Source of the DNA: Ichthyophis bannanicus
Taxonomy: Eukaryota > Chordata > Amphibia > Gymnophiona > Ichthyophiidae
DNA length: 64,000 nt
Assembly (NCBI GenBank): GCA_033557465.1
Contig: CM066034.1
Location: 409,488,159-409,552,158 of the forward strand
Reading direction: 5' to 3'
In this document: piece by piece, positions 10,785 through 20,214 of the stretch
Layout: every line of letters begins with the position of its first letter
Position numbering within the stretch: position 1 is the stretch's first letter
The notes under the pieces: generated by a model
The model's database searches: none
What the model was told of the DNA's origin: nothing
Seen by the model: the letters and a program-made list of their open reading frames with translations, nothing else
Translations under genes and position numbers: made by a program

Positions 10785-11432
10785 TGTAGCAGCAGAGCGC
10801 AAACAATCCAATAATACCAGGAGTCTGTTCAGAAGGTCCAAATCATTTATTGTGCACAAGACTCAAGCAGAATCACATTCAAAATGGCTGAACACAAGTT
10901 TCTAGCAAAACAACTTTTATACCTTTCTTTTCCATTCTGAACATAGGCAAACTTTTCATTGGTCCCGGTACCCCCTTCTACTCCATCTATTGGTCCCGGT
11001 ACCATTACGTGGCTATCCAATGAGGGCCTTGGTCTGGGCTCAACACCTGTTTCCCCCCTTACAATCCTCATTACAATGGTCAGTTCTTAGACTCTTGATA
11101 CATTTCTCCTCCAAGGTCACTGGCTGACTAGAACATGTGGGAAAGCAGGGCACTGTAACCCTTCTCTCAGCAAAATTAATTAATTCACAAAAGCTTTCAC
11201 ACTCTTATCAGTACCAATTAAAATTTGTTTTTCTATCTTTTCTAAGTTTTCCATTCTGCTTAGCTATGCTTGGTTATGCTTAGTTAAGTTTCGATTCATT
11301 GAAAGCAGCCTTGGGGGGGGGGGGGGGGGTTCACTCCTCTGGGCCAAACCACAGGCTTCATTTACAGGTCAAGCTGCTTAGGCCTGCCTGCTTAGTTCAA
11401 GCAGCGTGGATCATAGGCCTGCGCCTACCACA
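10785..11432 (-). repeat. 5' LTR of the provirus
   Basis: 648 bp, the promoter copy for the minus-strand provirus. Order along the minus strand: U3 with a G-run complement, the duplicated GGTACCGGGACCAAT block with CCAAT boxes, TATAAAAG (10914-10921), AATAAA (10846-10851) and the CA end next to the primer site. It is nearly identical to 1093-1737. Confidence 0.95.
10914..10921 (-). promoter_or_regulatory. TATA box of the proviral promoter
   Basis: TATAAAAG on the minus strand, about 65-75 bases upstream of the AATAAA and downstream of two CCAAT-containing repeats. The arrangement is that of a retroviral core promoter. Confidence 0.8.
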
Positions 11433-11436
11433 GAGG
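11433..11436. repeat. 4-bp target site duplication (right)
   Basis: Second GAGG copy, matching 1089-1092. Sequence on either side (1083-1092 and 11437 onward) would be continuous without the provirus. Confidence 0.9.
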
Positions 11437-12239
11437 TATGGTGCAGTCTTCATCAGGAAATAAAATCAGAGGTGTGCAGATGATCAATTGTCCGTGCTGT
11501 CCGCTATATTGTATTTGTTATAAAATTAAAGGCATAAGAATACGTAGATAGGGGCATCGCATCAAGATGAGCAGGGTGTAAGACAGTGTCTGTGAGCCTT
11601 CTGACCATATTAACTATGGATAAGAACGCCCGTAGCCGTGCTCAAATGAAACTTTGGTTTTAGCACAGGTACGCTCACATGGCTGCTTTGCTGGTATAAA
11701 GGCTCTTAGAAGTCTAAACTTAAGACTAAAAAAATTTCTTAACATAGTGAAATTTAAAAGAATCTTTGTAGTCAGAGTGGTGAAACATGGACAGTTTAAA
11801 CTCACATCTATAACAAAAACCAAACCAAAAACTGCTGATCAGAGGATTAAAATTGTACAAGTAAAAATCAAAATAGAACATCCACGGAACTGTAAAAATA
11901 GATATACTTGCTAAAAGATCACTTCTAAAGGCAAAGAGAAAAGTGAAAGGACGTGCAGTACTGTGCTTACCTTCTAGGTATGTGCTTGGAAATCAAACAG
12001 GGAAAAAAGTCAGCACAAACAGCAAATACCTTGAATCACCACACACGTCAGCCAAATTTGCATAGAGGACTAAAAGGAATTGATCAACAATCGTCCAGAG
12101 AAAGTAAAAATACAAGTAAAAAATCTTTTACTTAAAATAACTTGATGAAGAGAATTCTTACAAATTGAGGCAATTGAGTTTATCTAAATATTGGTACATA
12201 AAATTGTCCACTCTGAGTAAAACCAGATTGAAAACAAGT
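11437..12239. other. AT-rich flank, probably old retroelement sequence
   Basis: No gene is supported. The stretch starts with a CTTCATCAGG motif and continues into the Penelope-like terminal sequence at 12240. Short open frames at 11614-11823 (minus) and 11654-11914 (plus) have no recognisable content. It is probably part of the Penelope-related repeat into which the provirus inserted. Confidence 0.4.
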
Positions 12240-12361
12240 GGCTTTAAAAGACTGAGTAGAATAGTGAGCGTTATTTAAAACCATAGCATGTTATATAATG
12301 CACTAAAGTTGGAGCATACAAATAGACATCTACATGCAAAAAAGATAAAAGCTCTATAAAA
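12240..12361 (-). mobile_element. Penelope-like element, 3' terminal part (left piece)
   Basis: Matches in inverted orientation the end of a second Penelope-like copy at 23590-23698 (landmarks: ATAATGCACTAAAGTTGGAGCAT). The match continues beyond the DIRS insertion at 18145-18290, so the two pieces were once contiguous. Confidence 0.75.
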
Positions 12362-12364
12362 AAA

Positions 12365-12547
12365 GCGTAGTTACTCACCTGTAACAGGTGTTCTCCAGGA
12401 GCAGCAGGAATCAGTCCTCACTTATGGGTGACGTCGGCGCCGACGGAGCCCTCGCGGAGCAATTTTCCCCAGCTTTCAAAGAAAGCCTTTGGGAATTGCA
12501 GCGCGCATGCGCGGTCGTCTTCCCGCCCGAGGGTGCCATCTTAGCCA
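12365..12547 (+). repeat. DIRS left inverted terminal repeat
   Basis: The inner part (about 12389-12547) is the reverse complement of 17986-18144, including TCAGTCCTCACTTATGGGTG and a CGCATGCGC core. The outermost 24 bases are unique to this end and contain the palindrome CACCTGTAACAGGTG. Confidence 0.92.
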
Positions 12548-12637
12548 GTCAGATGACATAGCTAAAAAAGACAGCATAAAAATTTGCAAAAAGAACATAA
12601 GCAGACGATTGCAACTCCAAGGGGAGGAGGGAGGGTA

Positions 12638-12735
12638 GTGAGGACTGATTCCTGCTGCTCCTGGAGAACACCTGTTACAGGTGAGTAACTACGCTTTCTC
12701 CAGGACCAAGCAGGAAGTCAGTCCTCACTTATGGG
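12638..12735. repeat. DIRS internal complementary region
   Basis: Bases 12638-12694 are the reverse complement of the left terminus (12365-12422). Bases 12698-12735 are the reverse complement of the right terminus (18106-18141). The TTT at 12695-12697 between them equals the terminal AAA trinucleotide. In the DIRS model this region templates joining of the ends into a circle. The match of both halves is plain by eye. Confidence 0.95.
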
Positions 12736-12871
12736 ACTCCCAAGCTCAAGGCTACCGGAGACCCTAAGCACAAAAATGAGCTCCCTCTAGCTCAGCAGCA
12801 CAGAAGGATAGAATCTTCGCTGAATTATCACCCACCGGTAGCCCACATCCGGGATGGAGGGTAGGAGTTGC

Positions 12872-13960
12872 TCAGACCTCAAAGAAATTACGGAGGACTG
12901 CCTGTCCGAAAGCACTGTCCCTACGGGACTCCCTCTCGAGACAGTAATGGACCGCAAAAGTCTGGCTCGAAGACCAAGTAGCGGCCCGGCAGATGTCTGC
13001 CAGCGGAACAGAGCGGAGGTAAGCCACTGACGTGGCCTTTGCCCGAACGCAATGAGCCGTGACTCGACTTTCTAATGAGAGTCCGGCTGCCCCATAAGCC
13101 CAAGAGATACAGTCCGCAACCCAGATGGACAGAGTACGCTTGGAGACCGGGAGCCCCAATTTATTGGGGTCAAAAGACACAAAAAGCTGAGCAGCTTTAC
13201 GGTGCTCCCGCGTACGGTCAAGGTAGAAGTTCAACGCCCTTCTACAGTCCAGGGTATGGAGGACCGTTTCAGCTCGGCTGGAGTGTGGTCTGGGAAAGAA
13301 GGTTGGAAGTACCACCTCCTGATTGATGTGAAAAGGGGAGACCACTTTAGGCAGAAATTTTGGGTGAGTCCGTAGGACTACCCTATTCTTGTAGAACCTA
13401 GTGTAAGGGGGATCAGACACGAGGGCCTGCAATTCACTTACGCGCCTAGCGGAAGTGAGGGCTATCAAGAACAGTGTTTTCCAAGACAGAAAACGTAGAG
13501 AACAGGTAGCCATAGGTTCAAAAGGCGGACAGGTGATCCGCTGCAAAACCACATTCAGGTCCCAGTCAGGCGCTGGCGGGCGCAGAGGTGGTTTAAGTAG
13601 AAGGAGACCTCGGAGAAACCTCGCTACGAGAGGGTCATTGGAGAGAGGTCTGCCGTCCACTGGCACATGATGTGCTGAAAGAGCACTGAGGTGAACTTTG
13701 ACGGAGTTGGACTTAAGTCCCAGATTAGAGAGGTGCAGCAAGTACTGCAAGATCACCGACACCGGGCAGGAGAAGGGATCCTGAGACTGTTGGGTACACC
13801 AGACTGCAAAGCGACGCCATTTAAGGGCGTAGCATTTGCGGGTAGAAGGCCGTCGCGAAGCTAAGACGACCTCCTCCACCTCCGCCGGCAGGAGAAGGGG
13901 AGCAAGGACTACCCTCTCAGCAGCCAGGCCATAAGGTTGAGAGACCTGAGGTTGGGGTGC
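12872..13960 (-). CDS. DIRS tyrosine recombinase
   Basis: Integrates the circular DNA by strand exchange. The recombinase part of this frame begins around AERVVLAPLLLPAEVEEVV and shows a SAM-like core-binding domain followed by the catalytic domain. Residues: Arg in TSARRVSELQAL, His-x-x-Arg in TAHCVRAKATS and a late nucleophile Tyr in FAVHYCLERE. The stop is at 12872. The same frame stays open upstream to 15745 (957 codons), overlapping the RT gene by over 1.8 kb, but that part reads as proline/serine-rich shadow and I place the functional start near the RT end. Expression probably needs recoding or an internal start. Confidence 0.9.
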   Translation of the reverse strand, partial: APQPQVSQPYGLAAERVVLAPLLLPAEVEEVVLASRRPSTRKCYALKWRRFAVWCTQQSQDPFSCPVSVILQYLLHLSNLGLKSNSVKVHLSALSAHHVPVDGRPLSNDPLVARFLRGLLLLKPPLRPPAPDWDLNVVLQRITCPPFEPMATCSLRFLSWKTLFLIALTSARRVSELQALVSDPPYTRFYKNRVVLRTHPKFLPKVVSPFHINQEVVLPTFFPRPHSSRAETVLHTLDCRRALNFYLDRTREHRKAAQLFVSFDPNKLGLPVSKRTLSIWVADCISWAYGAAGLSLESRVTAHCVRAKATSVAYLRSVPLADICRAATWSSSQTFAVHYCLERESRRDSAFGQAVLRNFFEV

Positions 13961-16242
13961 AGAAGGGACCCCTGATCCTGAGTGAGGAGATCCGGTTGTA
14001 TCCCCAGAGGGATTGGGCCCTCCACCGCCAGGTGCAGCAGGAGTGGAAACCACGGCTGCCTGGGCCAGCGAGGGGCCACCAGGATCATGAAGGCTTTGTC
14101 TCGGAGAACCTTGAAAAGAGTCCGAGAGACCAGCGGGATGGGAGGGAAAGCGTACAGAAGGCTCCCCGACCACGAGATCAGAAAGGCGTCCGCCGCAACC
14201 CGAAGGGGGTGTGGCTGACGAGAGCAGAAGCGAGGAAGTTGCCGGTTGTGAGGACTGGCAAAGAGATCCACCGTGGGGAGACCCCACTTGAGGAAGAGCT
14301 TCTGAACTACCAAGGGATCCAGACGCCACTCGTGCGGCTGGAGGACCCTGCTGAGTTTGTCTGCAAGGCAATTTTCTTGGCCCGGGAGATAAACTGCCTT
14401 GAGGAGAATGCCGTGACTGACGGCCCAAGAGCAGAGCTTCTGTGCCTCCCGGCAGAGGAGGAAGGAGCCCGTGCCCCCCTGCTTGTTCACGTAGAACATG
14501 GCAACCTGATTGTCCGTCTGGACAAGGACGGACTGTTGGGAAGTCAGGTGGGAGAAGGCCTTGAGAGCGAGGCGGATCGCCCTGAGCTCCAGGAAGTTGA
14601 TCTGCTGAGCAGACTCCCACGTGGTCCAGAGGCCCTGAGTACGTGCCTCTTGGCAATGTGCTCCCCAGCCCAGGAGGGATGCATCGGTGGTCAGCACCCG
14701 GGTCGGCTGAGGTGACTGGAAAGGCATTCCGAATATCAGGTTCGGCTGCCGGAGCCACCACCGGAGAGACGAGAGCAGCGGCTCGGAGACGCGCACTAGG
14801 TCTGCCAGGCCGCCTGTGGCTTGTCGCCACTGCTGGCGGAGACACCATTGAGCAGACCGCATGTTCAGGCGGGCATTGGGGGTCACATGGACAGTGGAAG
14901 CCATATGGCCGAGCAGTCTCAGGAAGCGCCTGGCGGAGACCAGGGGCTGGCTGCGAAAGCGGTCGGCTAGGTCCATGAGCCGTTGAGCCCTGTCGAGCGG
15001 TAGGTACGCTCGTGCCCGAGGAGTGTGCAGCCTTGCGCCGATGAACTCGAGATCCTGTGAGGGGAGCAAAGTGGACTTTGCGAAGTTTATGACAAAGCCC
15101 AAGTGCTGCAGCAGAGTCACCGTGCGGCACGTGGCGTTGGTGACCTCCTGAGCGGACGCTGCTCTGATGAGCCAGTCGTCGAGGTACGGAAAGACATAGA
15201 GGCCGTGAAGCCGGAGATGGGCCGCCACGACCGCGAGACATTTTGTGAAGACTCGCGGTGCGGAGGATAGGCCAAAGGGCAGTACTCTGTACTGGTAATG
15301 ATTTCCTGCCACCACAAACCTTAGGTATTGGCGGTGGCTTGGGTGGATGAGGATGTGCGTGTAGGCATCCTTTAGATCCAAGGAGCATAGCCAATCTCCC
15401 TGCTGGAGGTAGGGCAGAAGGATTCCAAGGGTAAGCATTTTGAACTTCTCCCGCACAAGGAACTTGTTGAGGTTGCGCAAGTCCAGGATGGGTCTTAGGC
15501 CCCCTGTTCTCTTTGGTATCAGAAAATACCTTGAATAAAAGCCTTGACCTCTCAGGTGGTGGGGCACCGGTTCCACCGCCTGTCCCTGCAGAAGACCTGC
15601 TAACTCCTGAAGGAGCAACTCCCTGTGCAGAGGGGGGCGCGAAGGTTCTCCCGGAAAATAGGAGGGAGGGACCTGATGGAAGTGGAGAAGGTAGCCCTCT
15701 CGCACGACCTGAAGCACCCAGGCATCTGCGGTGATGCTGGACCACCTGTGGGCGAAGTGAACCAGCCGGCCTCCGGTGCTGGGAGGGACCAGCGGGGGGG
15801 GAGAGGCTATGCTGGGCGAGTCAAAAACCCCCTCCCTGCTGAGCAGGGGCTGGTGGTGCAGGCTTGGGGGCTTGCTGCCTACGGGACCCGTTACCCCGTC
15901 CCTTGGCCTGCTGGCCCTGTTGGGGAGCTGCAGGGGCCTGATAATGGGGGTACTGTTTGTAGGCAGCCGCCTTCCTCGGGTAAAAGGACTTTTTTCCCGA
16001 GCCCTTCTTTTTCTGGGAAGGGGCGGAGGTCTTCCTAGAAAGCCTGGTCCTGGTGAGAGTCTCAGTCTCAATTTGTGCAGCCTTTTCCGCCATGGGCTTG
16101 CCAAAGAGGTTTTCGCCTCGGCAGGGGACATCGACCAACTTGTCCTGTACCCAGGGCTCAAGGTCCGACGACTGAAGCCAAGCCTGTCGGCGGGCACCGA
16201 TGCCGGCTGCGGCCACTCTAGCCGAGGCCTCAAAGCCATCAT
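13909..16242 (-). CDS. DIRS reverse transcriptase-RNase H polyprotein
   Basis: 777 codons, ATG start. RT motifs: YFLIPKRTGGLRPILDLRNLN, SLDLKDAYTHI (Asp), LPFGLSSAPRVFTK and VFPYLDDWLI (YLDD active site). RNase H follows with VLTTDASLLGWGAH, FLELRAI and LVQTDNQVAMFYVNKQGG. After it comes the DIRS C-terminal extension (TVDLFASPHNRQLPRF, then AFPPIPLVSRTL) seen across DIRS elements. The frame overlaps gag by about 420 bases at its start and the recombinase frame at its end. No stop or frameshift is visible. Confidence 0.93.
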   Translation of the reverse strand: MMALRPRLEWPQPASVPADRLGFSRRTLSPGYRTSWSMSPAEAKTSLASPWRKRLHKLRLRLSPGPGFLGRPPPLPRKRRAREKSPFTRGRRLPTNSTPIIRPLQLPNRASRPRDGVTGPVGSKPPSLHHQPLLSREGVFDSPSIASPPPLVPPSTGGRLVHFAHRWSSITADAWVLQVVREGYLLHFHQVPPSYFPGEPSRPPLHRELLLQELAGLLQGQAVEPVPHHLRGQGFYSRYFLIPKRTGGLRPILDLRNLNKFLVREKFKMLTLGILLPYLQQGDWLCSLDLKDAYTHILIHPSHRQYLRFVVAGNHYQYRVLPFGLSSAPRVFTKCLAVVAAHLRLHGLYVFPYLDDWLIRAASAQEVTNATCRTVTLLQHLGFVINFAKSTLLPSQDLEFIGARLHTPRARAYLPLDRAQRLMDLADRFRSQPLVSARRFLRLLGHMASTVHVTPNARLNMRSAQWCLRQQWRQATGGLADLVRVSEPLLSSLRWWLRQPNLIFGMPFQSPQPTRVLTTDASLLGWGAHCQEARTQGLWTTWESAQQINFLELRAIRLALKAFSHLTSQQSVLVQTDNQVAMFYVNKQGGTGSFLLCREAQKLCSWAVSHGILLKAVYLPGQENCLADKLSRVLQPHEWRLDPLVVQKLFLKWGLPTVDLFASPHNRQLPRFCSRQPHPLRVAADAFLISWSGSLLYAFPPIPLVSRTLFKVLRDKAFMILVAPRWPRQPWFPLLLHLAVEGPIPLGIQPDLLTQDQGSLLHPNLRSLNLMAWLLRG

Positions 16243-17743
16243 AGGCTGCTCGGGACATGAACTTTGAGCATTCCCGAATGCCCGTGGACAAGGCTAGGAA
16301 CCTCCGCAAGGGCTCCTCGGAGAGACCAGCGGAGAATCCGGCTAGCTCTTTAGCCAGATCCCGGAGATACATGCCCATGTAGAGCTGGTAAGTCTGGACA
16401 CGACATGCGAGCATAGAGCCCTGGAAGCACTTCTTGCCAAGGCCATCCAGGTTACGGGCCTCCCTTCCAGGAGGCACCGAGGAGTGCATCTTCTGGCTCT
16501 TAAGACGATGCATGGCCGATTCCACTACCATGGAATGGTGTGGCAGCTGTGCCTTCTGAAAGCCAGGGCTCTTGCGGACCCGATAGATAGAATCGACCCG
16601 CTTGCTCAGGACCGGCGCGGAGGCCGGACTCTCCCACATGCGGAAGAGTAGTCGTTCCAGCATAGGAGGAACCGGCACAGTAAAGTGCTCCCTCGCGGGA
16701 GAGTCATACTGGAGGGCGTCGAGCTCTTCGGCTCGAGGCTCCTCCTCGGGATCCGCCGGGAAGGCCAAAGCCTTGGCCATATCCCTAACGAAGTCTGAGA
16801 ACCAGGCATCCTCCGGGGGGGACTGCTTCCGAGGCTCGGACCCCGGTGAGTCCGATGGGACACACCGAGTCCGGAAAGAATCAGGTGACTCTTCCTCCTC
16901 AGACTCCCAGACCGACTCCGACGAGGACTCGGTGGGGTCGGCCCGGGCAGGGTGCGGCGCCAGCCGCCCCGACGTCGAGGGAGTCGGCGTCGGCGACCTC
17001 GGTCCCGAACGGGAGGCCGAGGGTGACCTCGACCGAGGATCGACTCGAGTTCTCATTGACTCGAGGATCGGCTCGGTCTCCGGGGTCGACTTGGACGTCG
17101 ACGTCCCGGCGGTCGGGGCAGCGGCGCCAGCGAGGCCAGCGAGCAGTGCCCGCTGCTGGTCCATGAAGGCAGACAGTCTGCTCTCCAAGGCCGTCAACCT
17201 GAGTCCGAGCTCAGGTGACCCAGCAGCCCCCGACTCGGGCCCCGACGGCGTCGGGCCCGACGTCGGCTGTCGCGGAGGCGAGTCCAGAAGGACTACAGGA
17301 CTTACCCGGGCAGGCATCTCCGACTCCAGGCGAGGTCGCTTCGGGAGATGTTCCTTCTCCAAGGACCCGGGGCGGCTGTCGGGGCTATGCGACCTGGCCC
17401 TCGCGGAGCCAGGAGCGTCCACCGACGCCGCCCTCGCGGGTTTTTCCTTCCGACGATGGTCCCCGGAGGGAGAACCCCGGTCGGAGGAGCTCCGGCGACG
17501 GTCCGAGCTGGAGCCCTTTGACACGGAGGCCTCCGACGAGGTCCGGGTACGGCTGGGGTCAGCGAAGATTCTCTCGCGCTGATGCCGCCGACTTCTCAAC
17601 GCCTTCGAGGACAGTTTGCTGCAGGGCCCACAGATCAGTTCCTCATGATCCGGGCCCAAGCAGCGGAGGCAAAAGTCGTGTGTGTCGGTTAGTGACATAT
17701 TTCGGTCACACCGACCACACCGCTTAAAGCCACTGGCAGCCAT
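15821..17743 (-). CDS. DIRS Gag-like protein
   Basis: 640 codons, ATG start. The N-terminus has paired CxxC motifs (residues 9/12, 25/28, 38/41), a zinc-binding module typical of these DIRS gag proteins. A serine/arginine/proline-rich, probably disordered region follows to about residue 330. The folded C-terminal half (HHSMVVESAMHRLKSQKM ... YQLYMGMYLRDLAKELAG) is conserved in the decayed relatives at 43789-44352 and 56686-57400. It ends in a basic and glutamine-rich tail (QQGQQAKGRG). It is intact. Confidence 0.9.
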   Translation of the reverse strand: MAASGFKRCGRCDRNMSLTDTHDFCLRCLGPDHEELICGPCSKLSSKALRSRRHQRERIFADPSRTRTSSEASVSKGSSSDRRRSSSDRGSPSGDHRRKEKPARAASVDAPGSARARSHSPDSRPGSLEKEHLPKRPRLESEMPARVSPVVLLDSPPRQPTSGPTPSGPESGAAGSPELGLRLTALESRLSAFMDQQRALLAGLAGAAAPTAGTSTSKSTPETEPILESMRTRVDPRSRSPSASRSGPRSPTPTPSTSGRLAPHPARADPTESSSESVWESEEEESPDSFRTRCVPSDSPGSEPRKQSPPEDAWFSDFVRDMAKALAFPADPEEEPRAEELDALQYDSPAREHFTVPVPPMLERLLFRMWESPASAPVLSKRVDSIYRVRKSPGFQKAQLPHHSMVVESAMHRLKSQKMHSSVPPGREARNLDGLGKKCFQGSMLACRVQTYQLYMGMYLRDLAKELAGFSAGLSEEPLRRFLALSTGIRECSKFMSRAAYDGFEASARVAAAGIGARRQAWLQSSDLEPWVQDKLVDVPCRGENLFGKPMAEKAAQIETETLTRTRLSRKTSAPSQKKKGSGKKSFYPRKAAAYKQYPHYQAPAAPQQGQQAKGRGNGSRRQQAPKPAPPAPAQQGGGF

Positions 17744-17985
17744 CGGGGGAAAAAGGGCCCCTGCGAGGTCAAAGGACCGGGCTGCCAGGGAAAACGAAAA
17801 TGAAAGCTGACTAAGTCAGAAAAACCGAAAAAACGCTAGAGGACTCGAGACCGGCGTCGCGAGTCCGGGCGGGAAAACGATCGGCGTCGAACCGAAAGAA
17901 AAAAGTATAAAATAAAGAGGAAAATCAACTTTTTCGCGGGGACAAGACGGGGACGTCTGCAGGGCTCCGCGGAAAAAAGAAGACT

Positions 17986-18144
17986 GGCTAAGATGGCACC
18001 CTCGGGCGGGAAGACGACCGCGCATGCGCGCTGCAATTCCCAAAGGCTTTCTTTGAAAGCTGGGGAAAATTGCTCCGCGAGGGCTCCGTCGGCGCCGACG
18101 TCACCCATAAGTGAGGACTGACTTCCTGCTTGGTCCTGGAGAAA
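17986..18144 (-). repeat. DIRS right inverted terminal repeat
   Basis: Reverse complement of the inner left terminal repeat, ending CCTGGAGAAA at 18144. It lies upstream of gag and presumably contains the promoter. A TATA-like TATAAAAT-type motif is seen on the minus strand near 17905-17915. Confidence 0.92.
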
Positions 18145-18290
18145 CAGAAAAATCAACATCATGGTTAAAGCCAGAGGGATGTAACGTATTGAACTGAAAA
18201 ATAATTTTTTGTTCAAGCCTCAAAAGAGTTTGTTCAACATCCCCACTTCGCCAATGGGGATGAACCTGCCTTAAGACCAAATATTTCAAG
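18145..18290 (-). pseudogene. Penelope-like element, C-terminal coding end
   Basis: The minus strand encodes YLVLRQVHPHWRSGDVEQTL and LEQKIIFQFNTLHPSG, which match the end of the inverted copy at 23440-23580. Its continuation is at 12240-12361 beyond the DIRS. The block at 18297-19825 separates it from the GIY-YIG domain. Confidence 0.75.
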
Positions 18291-18296
18291 CCAGCT

Positions 18297-19825
18297 TTTT
18301 TTTTTTTTTTTTAATTTTCCATGAGCAGATTGGGAGGGGGGGGGGGGTTTAGGAATTGACTTGAGGTGGGCTGTGGGCTGTTGTGGGGGGGGCTAGGACT
18401 GGTAATGGGTTGGGGGGTTGCTAGGACTGGAAATGGGCTGAGTGGAAGGGGAGGCTTGAACTGCAAATAGCTGATGAGGAGGGGGGCTTGGAATGGGCTG
18501 TGAGGGAAGGGAGCCAGGACTGAAAATGGGCTGATGGAACAGCTAGGATAGGACTGGAAATGGGCTGTTGGGGGAGCTAAGATTGGAAATGGGCTGTGGT
18601 GGGGGCTTGAATTGAAATGGACTCATGGAGGGGCTAGAACTGGAAGTAGGCTCATGGGGGGGGGGGGCTTGGACTTGAATTGGGCTGAGTGGAGGGGAGC
18701 TAGGATTTGACATGGGCTGATGGTGGGGCTAGGAAATGACTAGAAATGGGCTGATGGGGGCTAGGATTGGAAATGAGCTGATGAAGGGACTAGAAGGGAA
18801 TGGATGCTGGGTGAGACGAACTAGAAGGGAGCTGATGTTGGGGGAGGATTAGAATGGGATGGGGCTGGGAGAGTAAAATGGAGAGGGGAAAAATATTTTG
18901 TGTGGGAGGGATGAAAAATCTACAATTGGCTGGGTATTGGGAGAGTAAGTGGGGATTGAGGATGGAGGGGTAAAATTTGTGTGGATGAAATAGGAATGAG
19001 GAAAGAGCAAAAGGAGAAAGATTAGTATGTTAAAGCAGATGTAGAGAGAGAGAATGGAAAAAAAACTAGAAGAGAAGGACAAATGGACAGCAGACGATGG
19101 AGAGTTAGCAGAAAACATGAAGAAACCAGAAGAAAGTGGCTGGAGCAATTGCAACTGAAAAAAAAATGCACAAAAGGTAGAAAGATACCTCTTTATTTTG
19201 AATTTATTAACTGGAATATGAAAGCTCTGGGAAATGTGCATCATTAACGTCTGCGCTTTGTTTGGTACAAGAGGAAATTCATTTATAGTTTTATTTCTAC
19301 AGTGTTGTTTTACATTCCAAGTTTGGCTTTTGGGGTTCCCAGTTTAATTATTGCCTTCCTGTTTCTAAATTGTGATTCCTTGTTTGATGATGGTCTATGT
19401 TCTGCATGTGTAACTGAGCTGAGGTATTCTGTTTATGTAATTCCTATTTGACATTGCCACTTGTTCTCTTTCCCCAGTATTCTCTGAAATGTATTGGTTT
19501 AATATTTGCAGTGTTGCCTTTTGATAGGTAGGGTATGGTGCTTTGTGAGTCCTGGTAATGCTGTCAGGATACGGCGGGTTTGCTATGGGTTCTAAATGGG
19601 CAGCGTTTGTAGTAGTTCCTAATGTGCCTGGCGGTTGGCACTGGATTATAGTAATGTAGACATCTTTTAGTCTTTCTTTATCCATACACTCATTAAGAGA
19701 CATGTTTACTAAAAGTTAGTGTATGGTAACATTATGCAAATATTTATGCAAATGAGGCAACTTATGCAAATGAGGCCCCACACCAAGTCTCCGCACATGG
19801 CCCCGCACCCCCCTTGGGCCGCCCC
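18297..19825 (-). mobile_element. poly(A)-ended repeat block inserted in the Penelope-like element
   Basis: On the minus strand the block starts with CAGGGGCGGCC at about 19825 and ends in an A-run (18298-18312). Penelope-like sequence is found on both sides: the GIY-YIG end before it, and the coding tail (GCTGGCTTGAAATATTTGG) after it. It holds the G-rich minisatellite at 18340-18880, a segment at 19015-19150 shared with the hAT element at 35396-36845, and an unidentified 400-base stretch (19255-19700). It may be composite. Confidence 0.55.
18340..18880 (+). repeat. degenerate G-rich minisatellite
   Basis: About fifteen imperfect units of 30-40 bases built on a GGACTGGAAATGGGCTGATG core with G-runs of varying length. 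A related array in the opposite orientation is at 35900-36250 inside a hAT element. Confidence 0.8.
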
Positions 19826-19829
19826 TGAT

Positions 19830-20214
19830 CCAATGGTCAACTAAAGGTTTCTGGGGGGTGAGGTGTTTAATGCAGCTACGTTGTTTGATTATTCTTGTCT
19901 TGACACTCCTGTTTGTTTTCCTTATATATGGGCACATAATCGCATAGATAACATTTTCAGTTTGGCATGTAGTGAAGCTGGTGAGTGTAAACCTGACAGC
20001 TGTTGTGGGGTGTCCAAAAAAACCTTTGGTCATAATAGCAGAGTCACACAGAGCAGTGCCCACAGCGAAAATGGCCCACAGTAATGTGTTGCTGACGGGC
20101 TACAGGGAGAGCAGAGAGAACAAGACGACTAGAAAGGTTGGGATTCCTACGATGAGCTATCATAACTTGCTGGGACGCAAAGGTTGGAAGTGTTTGAACA
20201 ATATGCCACTCTTG
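19830..20214 (-). pseudogene. Penelope-like GIY-YIG endonuclease domain
   Basis: Encodes CQTENVIYAIMCP, then GKTNRSVKTRII-like sequence and HLTPQKPLVDHW, the endonuclease module of Penelope-like elements that nicks the target. The key GIY-YIG region has lost bases here (IRKTNRS follows MCPY directly), unlike the copy at 23040-23430. A TGA at the junction with the RT frame near 20215 breaks the polyprotein. Confidence 0.8.

Larger units (their letters stand above)
1093..11432 (-). mobile_element. endogenous gammaretrovirus-like provirus, defective
   Basis: A full-length provirus of 10.34 kb lies on the minus strand: 5' LTR (10785-11432), primer binding site, leader, gag, pro, pol, env, polypurine tract and 3' LTR (1093-1737). 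It is flanked by the 4-bp duplication GAGG at 1089-1092 and 11433-11436. A 4-bp duplication, the CX2CX4HX4C single zinc knuckle, the in-frame UAG between gag and pro and the MLV-like RT motifs all fit the gamma (class I) group. Every gene carries lesions: at least one in-frame stop or frameshift each in gag, pol and env, plus a LINE inserted at 7452-7838. It cannot encode a virus as it stands. Confidence 0.95.
12365..18144 (-). mobile_element. DIRS-type tyrosine-recombinase retrotransposon, structurally complete
   Basis: A 5.8-kb element with gag, RT-RNase H and tyrosine recombinase frames all open on the minus strand, inverted terminal repeats and an internal complementary region. It splits a Penelope-like repeat with no sign of a target duplication, as expected for recombinase-mediated insertion of a circular DNA. 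An AAA trinucleotide is present at both termini (12362-12364 and 18142-18144) and as TTT at the centre of the internal complementary region. It is the best candidate in the window for recent activity. Confidence 0.95.

Noticed and set aside
11437..11480. CTGATGAAG motif as a hammerhead core
   Set aside because: No GAAA string and no pairing arms at proper distance, even allowing for the provirus insertion.
13957..14715. 252-codon open frame on the plus strand within the DIRS
   Set aside because: Antisense shadow of the intact RT frame in GC-rich sequence.
16602..17582. 326-codon open frame on the plus strand
   Set aside because: Antisense of the serine/arginine-rich part of DIRS gag; composition effect.
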